Source: Siphonobacter sp048595215 (GTDB lineage Bacteria; Bacteroidota; Bacteroidia; Cytophagales; Spirosomataceae). Taken from it: 7,678 bases of DNA. Made by a program: the position numbers and the translations under genes. Numbering within the stretch: position 1 is the stretch's first letter; every line of letters starts with the position of its first letter. The notes below the pieces were generated by a model. It had not been told where the DNA came from. It ran no database searches and saw nothing but the letters and a program-made list of their open reading frames with translations. Shown here one piece after another: positions 1-6,844 of the stretch. Location: assembly GCF_048595215.1 (NCBI RefSeq), contig NZ_JBMDWJ010000080.1:1-7678 (forward strand), in the 5' to 3' direction.

Positions 1-1360
1 GTGTACCATTAAACTCACCGCAACCACGGAGATGATTCCCGTAACCTGGCATGATTTTGGAAAACTGCACCCATTTGCTCCTAAAGACCAAGCGGCCGGT
101 TATCAGACCTTATTTAAAAATCTGAATGACTGGTTGTGCGAGATTACGGGTTTTGCGGCTATGTCGCTACAACCCAACTCCGGTGCACAGGGTGAATACG
201 CTGGTTTGATGGTGATCCGGGCCTACCACGAAGCTCGGGGTAATACGCACCGCAATATTGCCTTGATTCCTGCTTCGGCCCACGGTACAAACCCGGCTTC
301 GGCAGTGATGGCGGGTATGAAGGTAGTCGTGACGAAAACCGACGAAAACGGAAACATTGATCTGGCCGACCTGAAAGCGAAAGCCGAGCAGTACAGCGAA
401 AACCTGTCCTGTCTGATGGTGACGTATCCTTCCACGCACGGTGTATTTGAAGAGTCAATCATTGAAATTTGTCAGCTGATTCACCAGCACGGTGGACAGG
501 TGTACATGGATGGTGCGAACATGAACGCTCAGGTAGGTCTGACCTCTCCCGGTACGATTGGAGCGGACGTTTGCCATTTGAACCTGCACAAAACGTTCTG
601 TATCCCTCACGGTGGTGGTGGTCCCGGTATGGGGCCCATCGGCGTAGCTGCTCACCTAGCTCCGTTCCTGCCCGGTCACGCGGTGGTATCGGGTGTCGGT
701 GGCGATCAGGCCATTTCTGCCGTATCCGCAGCTCCGTATGGTTCAGCCAGCATTCTGACGATCTCCTACGCGTACATTGCCATGATGGGTGGTGACGGTC
801 TGACGCACGCTACGCAGACGGCCATTCTGAATGCAAACTATATCAAAGCTCGTCTGGAGCCGCACTTCCCCGTCTTGTACGTAGGTTCCCAGGGACGTTG
901 TGCACACGAAATGATTCTGGACTGCCGTCCGTTCAAGCAGTCGGCCGGTATTGAAGCCGAAGACATTGCTAAACGTCTGATGGATTACGGTTTCCACGCT
1001 CCCACGCTTTCGTTCCCGGTAGCGGGTACGCTGATGGTGGAGCCGACGGAATCCGAATCGAAAGCGGAACTGGATCGTTTCTGCGACGCGATGATTGCCA
1101 TCCGTAACGAAATTGCTGAAGTAGAAGCAGGCGAAGCGGATAAATCCGTGAACGTCCTGAAAATGGCTCCGCATACGCAATCTGTCGTGTTGGTGGATTC
1201 CTGGAATCGTCCCTACACACGGGAGAAAGCCGTATTCCCGCTGCCCTACGTGAAAGCCAGCAAATTCTGGCCAACCGTTAGCCGCATCGATTCAGCCTAC
1301 GGCGACCGTAACCTGATTTGTGCCTGCCCGCCGCTGGAAGAGTACGCCACGGCTGAGTAA
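1..1360 (+). CDS. gcvP: Glycine dehydrogenase (aminomethyl-transferring), P-protein of the glycine cleavage system, C-terminal part
   Basis: The PLP enzyme that decarboxylates glycine and passes the aminomethyl group to the lipoyl arm of H-protein, a cytosolic step that feeds one-carbon units to folate. The gene enters from the left: the first full codon is at position 2 and the frame is open from there, giving 452 residues against about 950-960 for single-chain GcvP, so roughly the N-terminal half lies outside. The visible start CTIKLTATTEMIPVTW matches the family's conserved GSCTMKLNA...EMIPVTW segment. Further family landmarks are QPNSGAQGEYAGL, PASAHGTNPASA, DGANMNAQVG, and HLNLHKTF followed by the glycine-rich CIPHGGGGPGMGPIG. 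The lysine of NLHKTF (codon 590-592) is the expected Schiff-base lysine. The C-terminal YGFHAPTLSFPVAGTLMVEPTE and YGDRNL blocks are intact, with no frameshift. It ends at TAA (1358-1360), 21 bp before a strong terminator. Whether gcvT or gcvH is nearby cannot be seen. Confidence 0.97.
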   Translation, partial: CTIKLTATTEMIPVTWHDFGKLHPFAPKDQAAGYQTLFKNLNDWLCEITGFAAMSLQPNSGAQGEYAGLMVIRAYHEARGNTHRNIALIPASAHGTNPASAVMAGMKVVVTKTDENGNIDLADLKAKAEQYSENLSCLMVTYPSTHGVFEESIIEICQLIHQHGGQVYMDGANMNAQVGLTSPGTIGADVCHLNLHKTFCIPHGGGGPGMGPIGVAAHLAPFLPGHAVVSGVGGDQAISAVSAAPYGSASILTISYAYIAMMGGDGLTHATQTAILNANYIKARLEPHFPVLYVGSQGRCAHEMILDCRPFKQSAGIEAEDIAKRLMDYGFHAPTLSFPVAGTLMVEPTESESKAELDRFCDAMIAIRNEIAEVEAGEADKSVNVLKMAPHTQSVVLVDSWNRPYTREKAVFPLPYVKASKFWPTVSRIDSAYGDRNLICACPPLEEYATAE

Positions 1361-1381
1361 GCGTTTTATAGGATAGCTTTT

Positions 1382-1415
1382 AAAACTCCGGCAGGTCGAC
1401 TGTCGGAGTTTTTTT
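1382..1415 (+). terminator. Intrinsic terminator of gcvP
   Basis: A 13-bp stem (1382-1394 with 1400-1412, one G.T wobble, otherwise perfect) closes a 5-nt GTCGA loop. The descending arm runs into a tract of seven T (1409-1415). It begins 21 bp after the gcvP stop. The ascending arm starts AAAA, so on the - strand it would give only a short U tract and would be a weak terminator for susD read-through. Confidence 0.9.
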
Positions 1416-1463
1416 GTTGGTGGAGTGCTGGGAAGGTTTTCCATCCAGCCTGTAGGAAATACG

Positions 1464-1522
1464 TCGAGCCTAGGGCTCTTTCTTAATCACCGGCTCGGAT
1501 TAAGAAAGAGCCCTAGGCTCGA
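1464..1522. repeat. Perfect 24-bp inverted repeat with nested palindromic arms
   Basis: Arm 1464-1487 is the exact reverse complement of 1499-1522, with an 11-nt spacer (1488-1498). Each arm holds its own smaller dyad: GAGCC-TAG-GGCTC at 1466-1478 and GAGCC-CTA-GGCTC at 1508-1520. The spacer can add a 3-bp CCG/CGG mini-stem and carries another GGCTC (1492-1496). It lies between the convergent ends of gcvP and susD. Neither flank has a T tract, so it is not a standard intrinsic terminator. It could be a Rho-independent-like RNA barrier, a 3'-end stabilising hairpin, or a REP/MITE-type element; no target-site duplication is evident. Confidence 0.9.
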
Positions 1523-1535
1523 TTCATCTACTAGG

Positions 1536-1553
1536 ATTGGACATTAATCCAAT
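1536..1553 (-). terminator. Possible 3' hairpin directly after the susD stop
   Basis: ATTGGA (1536-1541) and TCCAAT (1548-1553) form a perfect 6-bp dyad with a 6-nt spacer. On the - strand it begins at the base after the susD stop codon. There is no T tract behind it and the stem is AT-rich, so termination activity is doubtful. It may act together with the larger dyad at 1464-1522, which a susD transcript would meet 13 nt later. Confidence 0.3.
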
Positions 1554-3008
1554 TTACTGATTGATTAACTTATTGGTCACCAGCTCATTATTCGAAATGG
1601 GCCAAATGTAGTTTTCTGAGGTCGGAGCAACGGCCGCCGCACTCACCGTGGGGCCCGTTTTAGCCGGAATGGTTTGCAGACGACGCAACAAGTCATTCGA
1701 CCGGAAGCCTTCGCCGAGTAATTCGATCCGTCGTTCAATGAGGATGGTATTGACGAGTGCTTCTTTGGTGGTAACCGCCGGAAAGGTATACGAAGCATCC
1801 GACCGGGCGTGTACTGCTTTCAAAAGATTCGTCGCGAGCGTCAAATCCCCCGTTTCTGCGGCCGCTTCCGCGTAGTTGAGCAGTACTTCCGCGTACCGAA
1901 TCAAGGGCATGTAAATCAGGTAGGGAGCATTGCGTCCGAACTTGGAAAGATAGTTTCGATTGTTCGAAGTCAACGTCCGTAAGAACCCTCGGCGGGCGTC
2001 CGTACTCGACCACTGTGAAGAACCCAGAATACCCGTAGGGTTTAGATAATACTCGGCATTTCCATTGTAGATATACCCAATGGACGACTGTCCACTGTAC
2101 ATATCCAGCGAACTAAAAGGCATGGAAAGGATCGATTCCGGGGTCGTGAACGTCGTCGTTAACGTAGAGACGATGTTGCTTTGCAAGGCGTGCTGAACAC
2201 CCGTAGTAGCCGAAAACGGAGCAGCGGTTTGGGGAACAATCTTCCGGGCTTCCTCTACCACCTTTGCGTAATTACCCATATTCAGATACACCCGCGTTTT
2301 CAAGGCAATCGCCGTATTCTTATGAGCCCGGGTCACTCGTAGTTCCTCCGTGGCATACGTTGTAGGCAAGCTAGCTTCCGCTTCGTCCAGATCTTTTAAA
2401 ATCTGCGTATACACCTGAGCTACGGAACTCCGGGCTAAGTCGTTATTAGCCATGGTGGTTTCAGCCTGCAAACGCAGGGGTAAACCCGGCGATGCCCCTT
2501 GGTTTTTTACGTACGGCTGGGCAAAAATGGAGACCAAACTGTAGTAAGATAAGGCCCGCAGAAATTTAGCCTCCCCCAGGTACTGAGCTGCCAGTTCATC
2601 CGAAACGATTCCCGGATTTTGCGGCAGTCCACTAATCAATATATTCGCCTGATTAATGGTGGTATACGCCGCTGACCAGAGGGTGTTAATGTCATTGGAA
2701 CTGGACGTGTAGGTATTGCTCCAGCTTTCATACCCCGTGAAGCTATTGGCGGTAGTATTGATGAAATCTTCTCCCCGAACATCCAGATAAAACTGAAAAC
2801 GCCCGCCGTAGTAGTTGGCATTTTTCAACGCCTTGTAGGTACCGTTTACCAGACCCAGAATCCGGCTTGGCGTTGCGAAAGCTTCTTCTGAAATCAGTTG
2901 CGTAGGCGGAACCGTATTCAGGTATTGTGATTCGCTGCAGGAAGCTACGGTCAGTAAGAGCCCCCCCGCCAGCAGGCAGGTTACTTTGGATAAAACTTTA
3001 TTTTTCAT
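1554..3008 (-). CDS. susD-like: SusD/RagB-family nutrient-binding outer-membrane lipoprotein
   Basis: Surface lipoprotein that caps the SusC barrel and binds substrate before import. The chosen start is ATG at 3008, giving 484 residues. It begins MKNK, followed by a hydrophobic stretch ending in lipobox VASC, with Cys24 as the predicted lipidated residue. An in-frame GTG at 3050 would add 14 residues ahead of the signal peptide and is rejected. Family landmarks in order: N-terminal LNTVPPT and FATPSRILGLVNGTYKAL; WSAAYTTINQANILI (about 111-125); LGEAKFLRALSYYSLV (about 144-159), typical of SusD helices; a TPR-like RVYLNMGNYAKVVEEARKI (about 239-257); and, near the C terminus, RYAEVLLNYAEAAAETGD plus ERRIELLGEGFRSNDLLR. 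The length is normal for the family. The gene follows susC by 42 bp on the same strand, so the two are almost certainly co-transcribed. The substrate cannot be deduced because no degradative enzyme is visible. Confidence 0.95.
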   Translation of the reverse strand: MKNKVLSKVTCLLAGGLLLTVASCSESQYLNTVPPTQLISEEAFATPSRILGLVNGTYKALKNANYYGGRFQFYLDVRGEDFINTTANSFTGYESWSNTYTSSSNDINTLWSAAYTTINQANILISGLPQNPGIVSDELAAQYLGEAKFLRALSYYSLVSIFAQPYVKNQGASPGLPLRLQAETTMANNDLARSSVAQVYTQILKDLDEAEASLPTTYATEELRVTRAHKNTAIALKTRVYLNMGNYAKVVEEARKIVPQTAAPFSATTGVQHALQSNIVSTLTTTFTTPESILSMPFSSLDMYSGQSSIGYIYNGNAEYYLNPTGILGSSQWSSTDARRGFLRTLTSNNRNYLSKFGRNAPYLIYMPLIRYAEVLLNYAEAAAETGDLTLATNLLKAVHARSDASYTFPAVTTKEALVNTILIERRIELLGEGFRSNDLLRRLQTIPAKTGPTVSAAAVAPTSENYIWPISNNELVTNKLINQ

Positions 3009-3050
3009 GATTAATGTCGATTTGAATGATCTACCCTGAGCGGTCAGCAC

Positions 3051-6000
3051 TTAAAAAGCCAGATTCACACCAAGGGTAATCGTGCGGCCATTACCCAATG
3101 AATTGTATTCGATACCCGGCGAAGTATTCGTGTTGCCGTTTACGGAGGACTCCGGTTCGACGCCCGTATACTTCGTCAGCAAAAAGACATTCGAAGCCTG
3201 AGCGTATACGCGAAGCGAGCTAATGCCCGATTGACCAAACAGGGACGATGGGAGTTTGTAACCTACCATCACGTTTTGCAGACGTAAAAAATCTCCTTTT
3301 TCAACGTAAGCCGAAATGTTAGGAATGTTGGCAGCCGCGAAGTTATCGTTGTAGATCAGACGGGGTACATCCGTGATCTGACCGGGGGTAGTCCAGCGGT
3401 TGAGTACCTTCTTGGCATTATTAAACATCCGCTGATCCAGCCAGGTACCCGTATTTCCGTTCAGAATGTAGTTTCCACCCGAATACGTAAAATTCAGATT
3501 GACATCAAAGTTTTTATACCGGAACGTATTGTTAAAGCCTCCGTACCATTTAGGTAAAGCATTACCCATTGGTTTGTAATCGGCCGCCGAAATAGCCGGT
3601 GCCCGGCTGCCGTCCAAGTACGTCCAGCTAGTACCTGCTTCGGGTGAAATTGCTGCACTATACTGCACCTGTTCCCCTTTAGCGTTTATGAAAATACGCT
3701 GTCCATTCGCCGGGTTGATGCCATCCGTAATCGCTCCGAAAAGCGTACCCACGGGTAAGCCTACCTGCGTAATGTTGAAGATGTTGGCGGAGGTAGACGT
3801 CGTACTCAAAATTCGATCGCCTTCGGTGGCCAACGAGGTTACCTTATTGGACAGGTGCGTAAAGTTGAAGCTGACGTTCCAGGAAAAATCCTGCTTCCGG
3901 ATTACCGTTGAGTTGATACCTAATTCAATCCCCCGGTTGTAGAGCGAGCCTACGTTCGAGAGAATGGCATTATCAGGAATCCCTTTGGATGGAGCCTGAG
4001 GAACGCTGAGAATCAAACCATTTACGTTGTTATTAAAATAGGTAACCTCTACCTGTACTTTATTATCCCACAGGCCCAGGTCTGCTCCGAAGTTGGTTTG
4101 TTCTGAGGTTTCCCAACCCAGATTTTGGTTTCCGGCCTGATTGTAGGCCCAGGTGGGTACCGTTCCGTAGAGCGAAGAGGAATACAGGTTCAGTGAAGCG
4201 TATGAATTGTTCAGGTTTCCGTTTCCTACCCGACCCCAACTGGCCCGCAGTTTTGCACTGGAAATAACCTTACTTACGGCCGAGCCTTTGTAAAATTCTT
4301 CCTCGGACAAAGCCCAGCCGCCGGAGATTCCACCAAAGTTCCCCCATTTCCGACCCGTACCCAAAGCCGAATTTCCGTCTCTCCGGAAGTTAAGGGTAAA
4401 GAAATAGCGGTCACTGAAATCGTAGGTTACCCGCGAAAACACGGACAGGAAAGACCGGGAATTTATACTATTCCCCGAAGGCGTAATATTCCCCCACGTA
4501 CCCTGATAATCGACAAAATACGGATCGGCAGCCTGCGTTACGTTGACGCCCCAGACATTCGTATTGAACACCTGAGCATCGTAACCGAGCAAAGCCGTCA
4601 AGTGGCTTTTACCAAATCGGGTGTCGTAGTTAAGCGTATTGGTAAAATTCCAGTTGTTACGTAAGCCCGTCACATTGGTAACCGAACCATTCGTCGAAGA
4701 TCCGCCGCCCGGTTCAGCACTCGTGGAGTTAATGTTTTCGTTTCGCAGACGATCAATCGAGTAGTTCGTCGTAAAATCCAGTCCCTTGAACAAGGTTACC
4801 GTAGCTCCGATATTGGCCAGAATCCGATCATTCTCCGAGGTGTAATTAGCCAGCTTGAACAAAGCCGTCGGGTTGTAGTACACACTGACTACCTGGTTAT
4901 TTCCATTACCAATGGGTCCACCCGCAATACCCAGATTCAGACTGGGGGTTCCATCTTCATTATAGGCCGGTACGTTTGGAGCCAGCGTATAAGCCATCCG
5001 GGCAGCTCCTACAATCAACTGGGCATTGCCTTCCAGCGAACCGGAGTTAGGCGATTTGTTGAAGGTATTGGAGTAATTGATGTTCCCTCGCAGCTTCAAC
5101 CATTTCGTCGCCTGATGATCCAGATTCAACCGAATTCCTTTTCGTTTGAAGTTATTGGTTTGCAGAATACCGTTCTGATCGGAGTAGTTGGTGGAGAAGA
5201 AATAACTCGTACTCTTGTTGCCGCCACTTACGTTTATGGCATGGTTGTGCGATACACCATTCTGGAAAATGTGATCATACCAGTTCGTGTTAACCAATGA
5301 ACCATCGGAGCGGTAGCTCGGAAAGAATAAAGCCGCCGGAGACGTAGACCGCTCAATGGTCTTTTTGTTGTTGACCGCTTCATTTTTGATCATCATGTAT
5401 TCCTCGGCGTTGAGTAATTCGGGCAAACGAACCGGACTCGTTACGCCTACCCAGCCATCGTACCCAACCCGTATTCTTCCTTCTTTCCCCCGCTTCGTCG
5501 TGACTAGTAACACCCCCGCTGCTGCCCGCGAACCGTAAATAGCCGTAGATGCCGCATCCTTAAGTACATCAATGGACTCGATGTCGGAGGGGTTAATATC
5601 TCCTAAGGGGTTGTTGGGTACGTTGCCGTTGCCTACGCTACCCGTCGTCAAGGGGATTCCATCGACAACAATCAGGGGATACGAACTCAATGATATGGAG
5701 TTGATTCCCCGCACCCGGATCACCGGAGCATTATTTAGGACGCCATTGGCAACCGAAATATTTACCCCGGCCGCTCGGCCCGCCAAAGCCTGATCAAAGC
5801 TCTGTACGGGAATTTCCTTCAGTTTTTCGCTATTAATACTGGCCGCCGAACCCGTAAATTCTTTCTTCGTTTGGGTACCATAACCCACGACCAACACTTC
5901 CGTGAGTTCCTTGGAATTAGTAGCCAGCTCAATATCTACCGACGTTTGGGTGGTAATAGGCTGTTCGGTGGTAGTATAGCCAATGAACGAAAAGACGACA

Positions 6001-6311
6001 ATGCTCCGCTCATTGGGAATAGTAAGGCGGTATTTGCCCTGGGCATCCGTGGTCGTTCCAATATTCGTTCCTTTCACCTGCACGGATACGCCGGGTAAGC
6101 CTTCTTTGCTGTCTTTATCCGTTACCGTTCCGGTAATCGTCCGGTCTACCGTCGCGTCAGGGGCGTACGCTGCTGAGTAATTCGTTTTTTGGGGTAAGGT
6201 AGCTTCCGCCAGGGGAGCACTTAGCGTAATGACCAGGGCCGGAAGCATTAATTTCCGTTTAAAATGCCCTTGCCCAGCTCTTTGAAAAAGAGTAAGGTAC
6301 TTTTTTTTCAT
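3051..6311 (-). CDS. susC-like: SusC/RagA-family TonB-dependent outer-membrane transporter
   Basis: Outer-membrane barrel that imports large ligands (glycans or peptides) into the periplasm using TonB/ExbBD energy, paired with the SusD homologue 42 bp downstream. The chosen start is ATG at 6311, giving 1086 residues. It begins MKKKYLTLF, has a basic n-region (FKRK) and a hydrophobic core, and a likely signal-peptidase I site after SAPLAEA (about residue 37). The frame stays open upstream to ATG 6404 or TTG 6407, but that adds 31-32 non-signal-like residues and runs close to a hairpin. Domains: carboxypeptidase-D regulatory-like fold, residues about 58-130 (TGTVTD, GTTTDAQGKYRL, FSFIGY); TonB-box region about 136-146 (ELTEVLVVGYGTQ); plug about 150-275, with IRVRGINS, PLIVVDGIP and the SusC signature DIESIDVLKDAASTAIYGSRA; then the barrel, ending TITLGVNLAF with the usual terminal aromatic residue. 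It is a full-length receptor with no frameshift. No FecR/ECF partner is visible and there is no evident STN domain. Confidence 0.96.
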   Translation of the reverse strand: MKKKYLTLFQRAGQGHFKRKLMLPALVITLSAPLAEATLPQKTNYSAAYAPDATVDRTITGTVTDKDSKEGLPGVSVQVKGTNIGTTTDAQGKYRLTIPNERSIVVFSFIGYTTTEQPITTQTSVDIELATNSKELTEVLVVGYGTQTKKEFTGSAASINSEKLKEIPVQSFDQALAGRAAGVNISVANGVLNNAPVIRVRGINSISLSSYPLIVVDGIPLTTGSVGNGNVPNNPLGDINPSDIESIDVLKDAASTAIYGSRAAAGVLLVTTKRGKEGRIRVGYDGWVGVTSPVRLPELLNAEEYMMIKNEAVNNKKTIERSTSPAALFFPSYRSDGSLVNTNWYDHIFQNGVSHNHAINVSGGNKSTSYFFSTNYSDQNGILQTNNFKRKGIRLNLDHQATKWLKLRGNINYSNTFNKSPNSGSLEGNAQLIVGAARMAYTLAPNVPAYNEDGTPSLNLGIAGGPIGNGNNQVVSVYYNPTALFKLANYTSENDRILANIGATVTLFKGLDFTTNYSIDRLRNENINSTSAEPGGGSSTNGSVTNVTGLRNNWNFTNTLNYDTRFGKSHLTALLGYDAQVFNTNVWGVNVTQAADPYFVDYQGTWGNITPSGNSINSRSFLSVFSRVTYDFSDRYFFTLNFRRDGNSALGTGRKWGNFGGISGGWALSEEEFYKGSAVSKVISSAKLRASWGRVGNGNLNNSYASLNLYSSSLYGTVPTWAYNQAGNQNLGWETSEQTNFGADLGLWDNKVQVEVTYFNNNVNGLILSVPQAPSKGIPDNAILSNVGSLYNRGIELGINSTVIRKQDFSWNVSFNFTHLSNKVTSLATEGDRILSTTSTSANIFNITQVGLPVGTLFGAITDGINPANGQRIFINAKGEQVQYSAAISPEAGTSWTYLDGSRAPAISAADYKPMGNALPKWYGGFNNTFRYKNFDVNLNFTYSGGNYILNGNTGTWLDQRMFNNAKKVLNRWTTPGQITDVPRLIYNDNFAAANIPNISAYVEKGDFLRLQNVMVGYKLPSSLFGQSGISSLRVYAQASNVFLLTKYTGVEPESSVNGNTNTSPGIEYNSLGNGRTITLGVNLAF

Positions 6312-6358
6312 ACTTTTGAAATTGGTTTGGTGCACACGATGGATTAAACCGCGAATAG

Positions 6359-6397
6359 CGGATTCGGGATGGGTGATTGGCGTTACCTTCGAATCCG
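6359..6397. repeat. 8-bp inverted repeat in the susC leader
   Basis: CGGATTCG (6359-6366) and CGAATCCG (6390-6397) are perfect reverse complements separated by 23 nt. They lie 48-86 bp upstream of the chosen susC ATG, directly downstream (in transcript order) of the stronger dyad at 6406-6433. It could be a second leader hairpin or a dyad operator with half-sites about three helical turns apart. An inner 4-bp dyad CCGC/GCGG (6349-6352, 6358-6361) overlaps it and would compete. Confidence 0.45.
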
Positions 6398-6405
6398 TAT
6401 TCATC

Positions 6406-6438
6406 AACCGATAGCCCTGGCCGGCTATCGGTTTTTTT
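6406..6438 (+). terminator. Terminator-like hairpin facing away from susC, in the susC leader
   Basis: AACCGATAGCC (6406-6416) pairs perfectly with GGCTATCGGTT (6423-6433), an 11-bp stem with a 6-nt CTGGCC loop. On the + strand it runs into seven T (6432-6438), which is the shape of an intrinsic terminator. No + strand gene ends here, since susC (-) starts just to the left. It would therefore stop a + strand transcript antisense to the 5' part of susC. On the - strand it is a hairpin about 95-120 nt ahead of the susC ATG, without a U tract after it, and could act as leader structure instead. The structure is clear; its role is inferred. Confidence 0.6.
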
Positions 6439-6594
6439 ATTTACTTCTACTTAACTACAAAGTGAAAAATCAGTACGCATTAATTAAATCCAATTATCAA
6501 TAAGCTTTATGGAAAGGTTGAGTAGAAAGGTATTTTCAAAAGCGAATTACAAATTAGAATAATATCTGCTTAAAATAGATCACTTAGCATATAA

Positions 6595-6646
6595 AAATTT
6601 ACAAAAACAATAAATCATCTTATAAAATGTATGCATTTGTAAATTT
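6595..6646. repeat. 11-bp perfect inverted repeat with TTACAAA core
   Basis: AAATTTACAAA (6595-6605) and TTTGTAAATTT (6636-6646) are perfect reverse complements with a 30-nt spacer. The core TTACAAA recurs in direct orientation at 6547-6553 and 6702-6708. The spacing is too long and the arms too AT-rich for a stable hairpin, so paired protein-binding half-sites are more plausible than RNA structure. The base composition makes chance matches easier. Confidence 0.45.
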
Positions 6647-6726
6647 AACCAAATATTCATTTTGCGATTACAGTCAGTATTTTATAGATATATTTATATT
6701 TTTACAAATACCTATAAAATCTATAT

Positions 6727-6742
6727 ATTTAGTATACTAAAT
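6727..6742. promoter_or_regulatory. 16-bp perfect palindrome, candidate operator
   Basis: ATTTAGTATACTAAAT reads identically on both strands, with its centre between 6734 and 6735. It has the size and symmetry of a homodimeric regulator site. It lies 103 bp beyond the crtB stop and about 415 bp upstream of the susC ATG, so it would act on susC only from a distance, or on a crtB 3' end. No cognate regulator is visible in the window. Confidence 0.4.
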
Positions 6743-6779
6743 GCGAATATAAGAATTTTTAGAAAGGGCCTATATCGCT

Positions 6780-6818
6780 TTGGCAAAATCGTCACGCATT
6801 CCCGGATGATCTTGCCAA
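6780..6818 (-). terminator. Hairpin downstream of crtB, possible terminator
   Basis: TTGGCAA (6780-6786) pairs with TTGCCAA (6812-6818). After one A.C mismatch, ATCGTC (6788-6793) pairs with GATGAT (6805-6810) using one wobble, leaving an 11-nt loop. It starts 27 nt after the crtB stop on the - strand. No U tract follows directly, so it may be a 3'-stabilising structure or a weak terminator rather than a canonical one. Confidence 0.4.
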
Positions 6819-6844
6819 TCCTTTGACTACAGAACCGGTAGCGG

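Larger units (their letters stand above)
6439..6779. promoter_or_regulatory. AT-rich upstream region of susC, probable promoter/operator zone
   Basis: Non-coding stretch between crtB and the susC leader. By hand count 6601-6720 has 22 G/C in 120 bases, against roughly half in the flanking genes. The susC promoter should lie here on the - strand. I found no exact match to the Bacteroidota -7 consensus TAnnTTTG in that orientation; the nearest is AATATTTG, the complement of 6651-6658, with one mismatch and no clear -33 TTG. The region holds the palindrome at 6727-6742, the 11-bp inverted repeat at 6595-6646 and several TTACAAA copies. No convincing gene, tRNA or other RNA gene was seen. Confidence 0.5.

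Noticed and set aside
159..1274. Several overlapping reading frames antisense or out of frame to gcvP
   Set aside because: They sit entirely inside a strongly conserved GcvP coding region and their translations resemble no known family; they are shadows caused by codon bias.
1425..1450. Small dyad TGGGAA-GGT-TTTCCA between the gcvP terminator and the long inverted repeat
   Set aside because: It has only 6 bp with a wobble and no T tract, and adds nothing beyond the strong terminator next to it.
3009..3050. GTG start at 3050 for susD, adding 14 residues
   Set aside because: The added residues would precede a complete lipoprotein signal peptide that begins at ATG 3008, which would disable export recognition.
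3688..6180. Several short + strand reading frames antisense to susC
   Set aside because: All lie within conserved susC coding sequence and show no family motifs. The possible + strand antisense RNA is proposed as non-coding, not as any of these.
6312..6407. Upstream start (ATG 6404 or TTG 6407) for susC
   Set aside because: The extra 31-32 residues are polar and precede a good signal peptide starting at 6311. The stretch also overlaps leader dyads, so it is more likely untranslated.
6679..6720. 9-bp inverted repeat ATTTTATAG / CTATAAAAT
   Set aside because: The arms contain only A and T apart from one G.C pair and lie in about 18% G+C sequence, where such matches are expected by chance. Not separable from composition.
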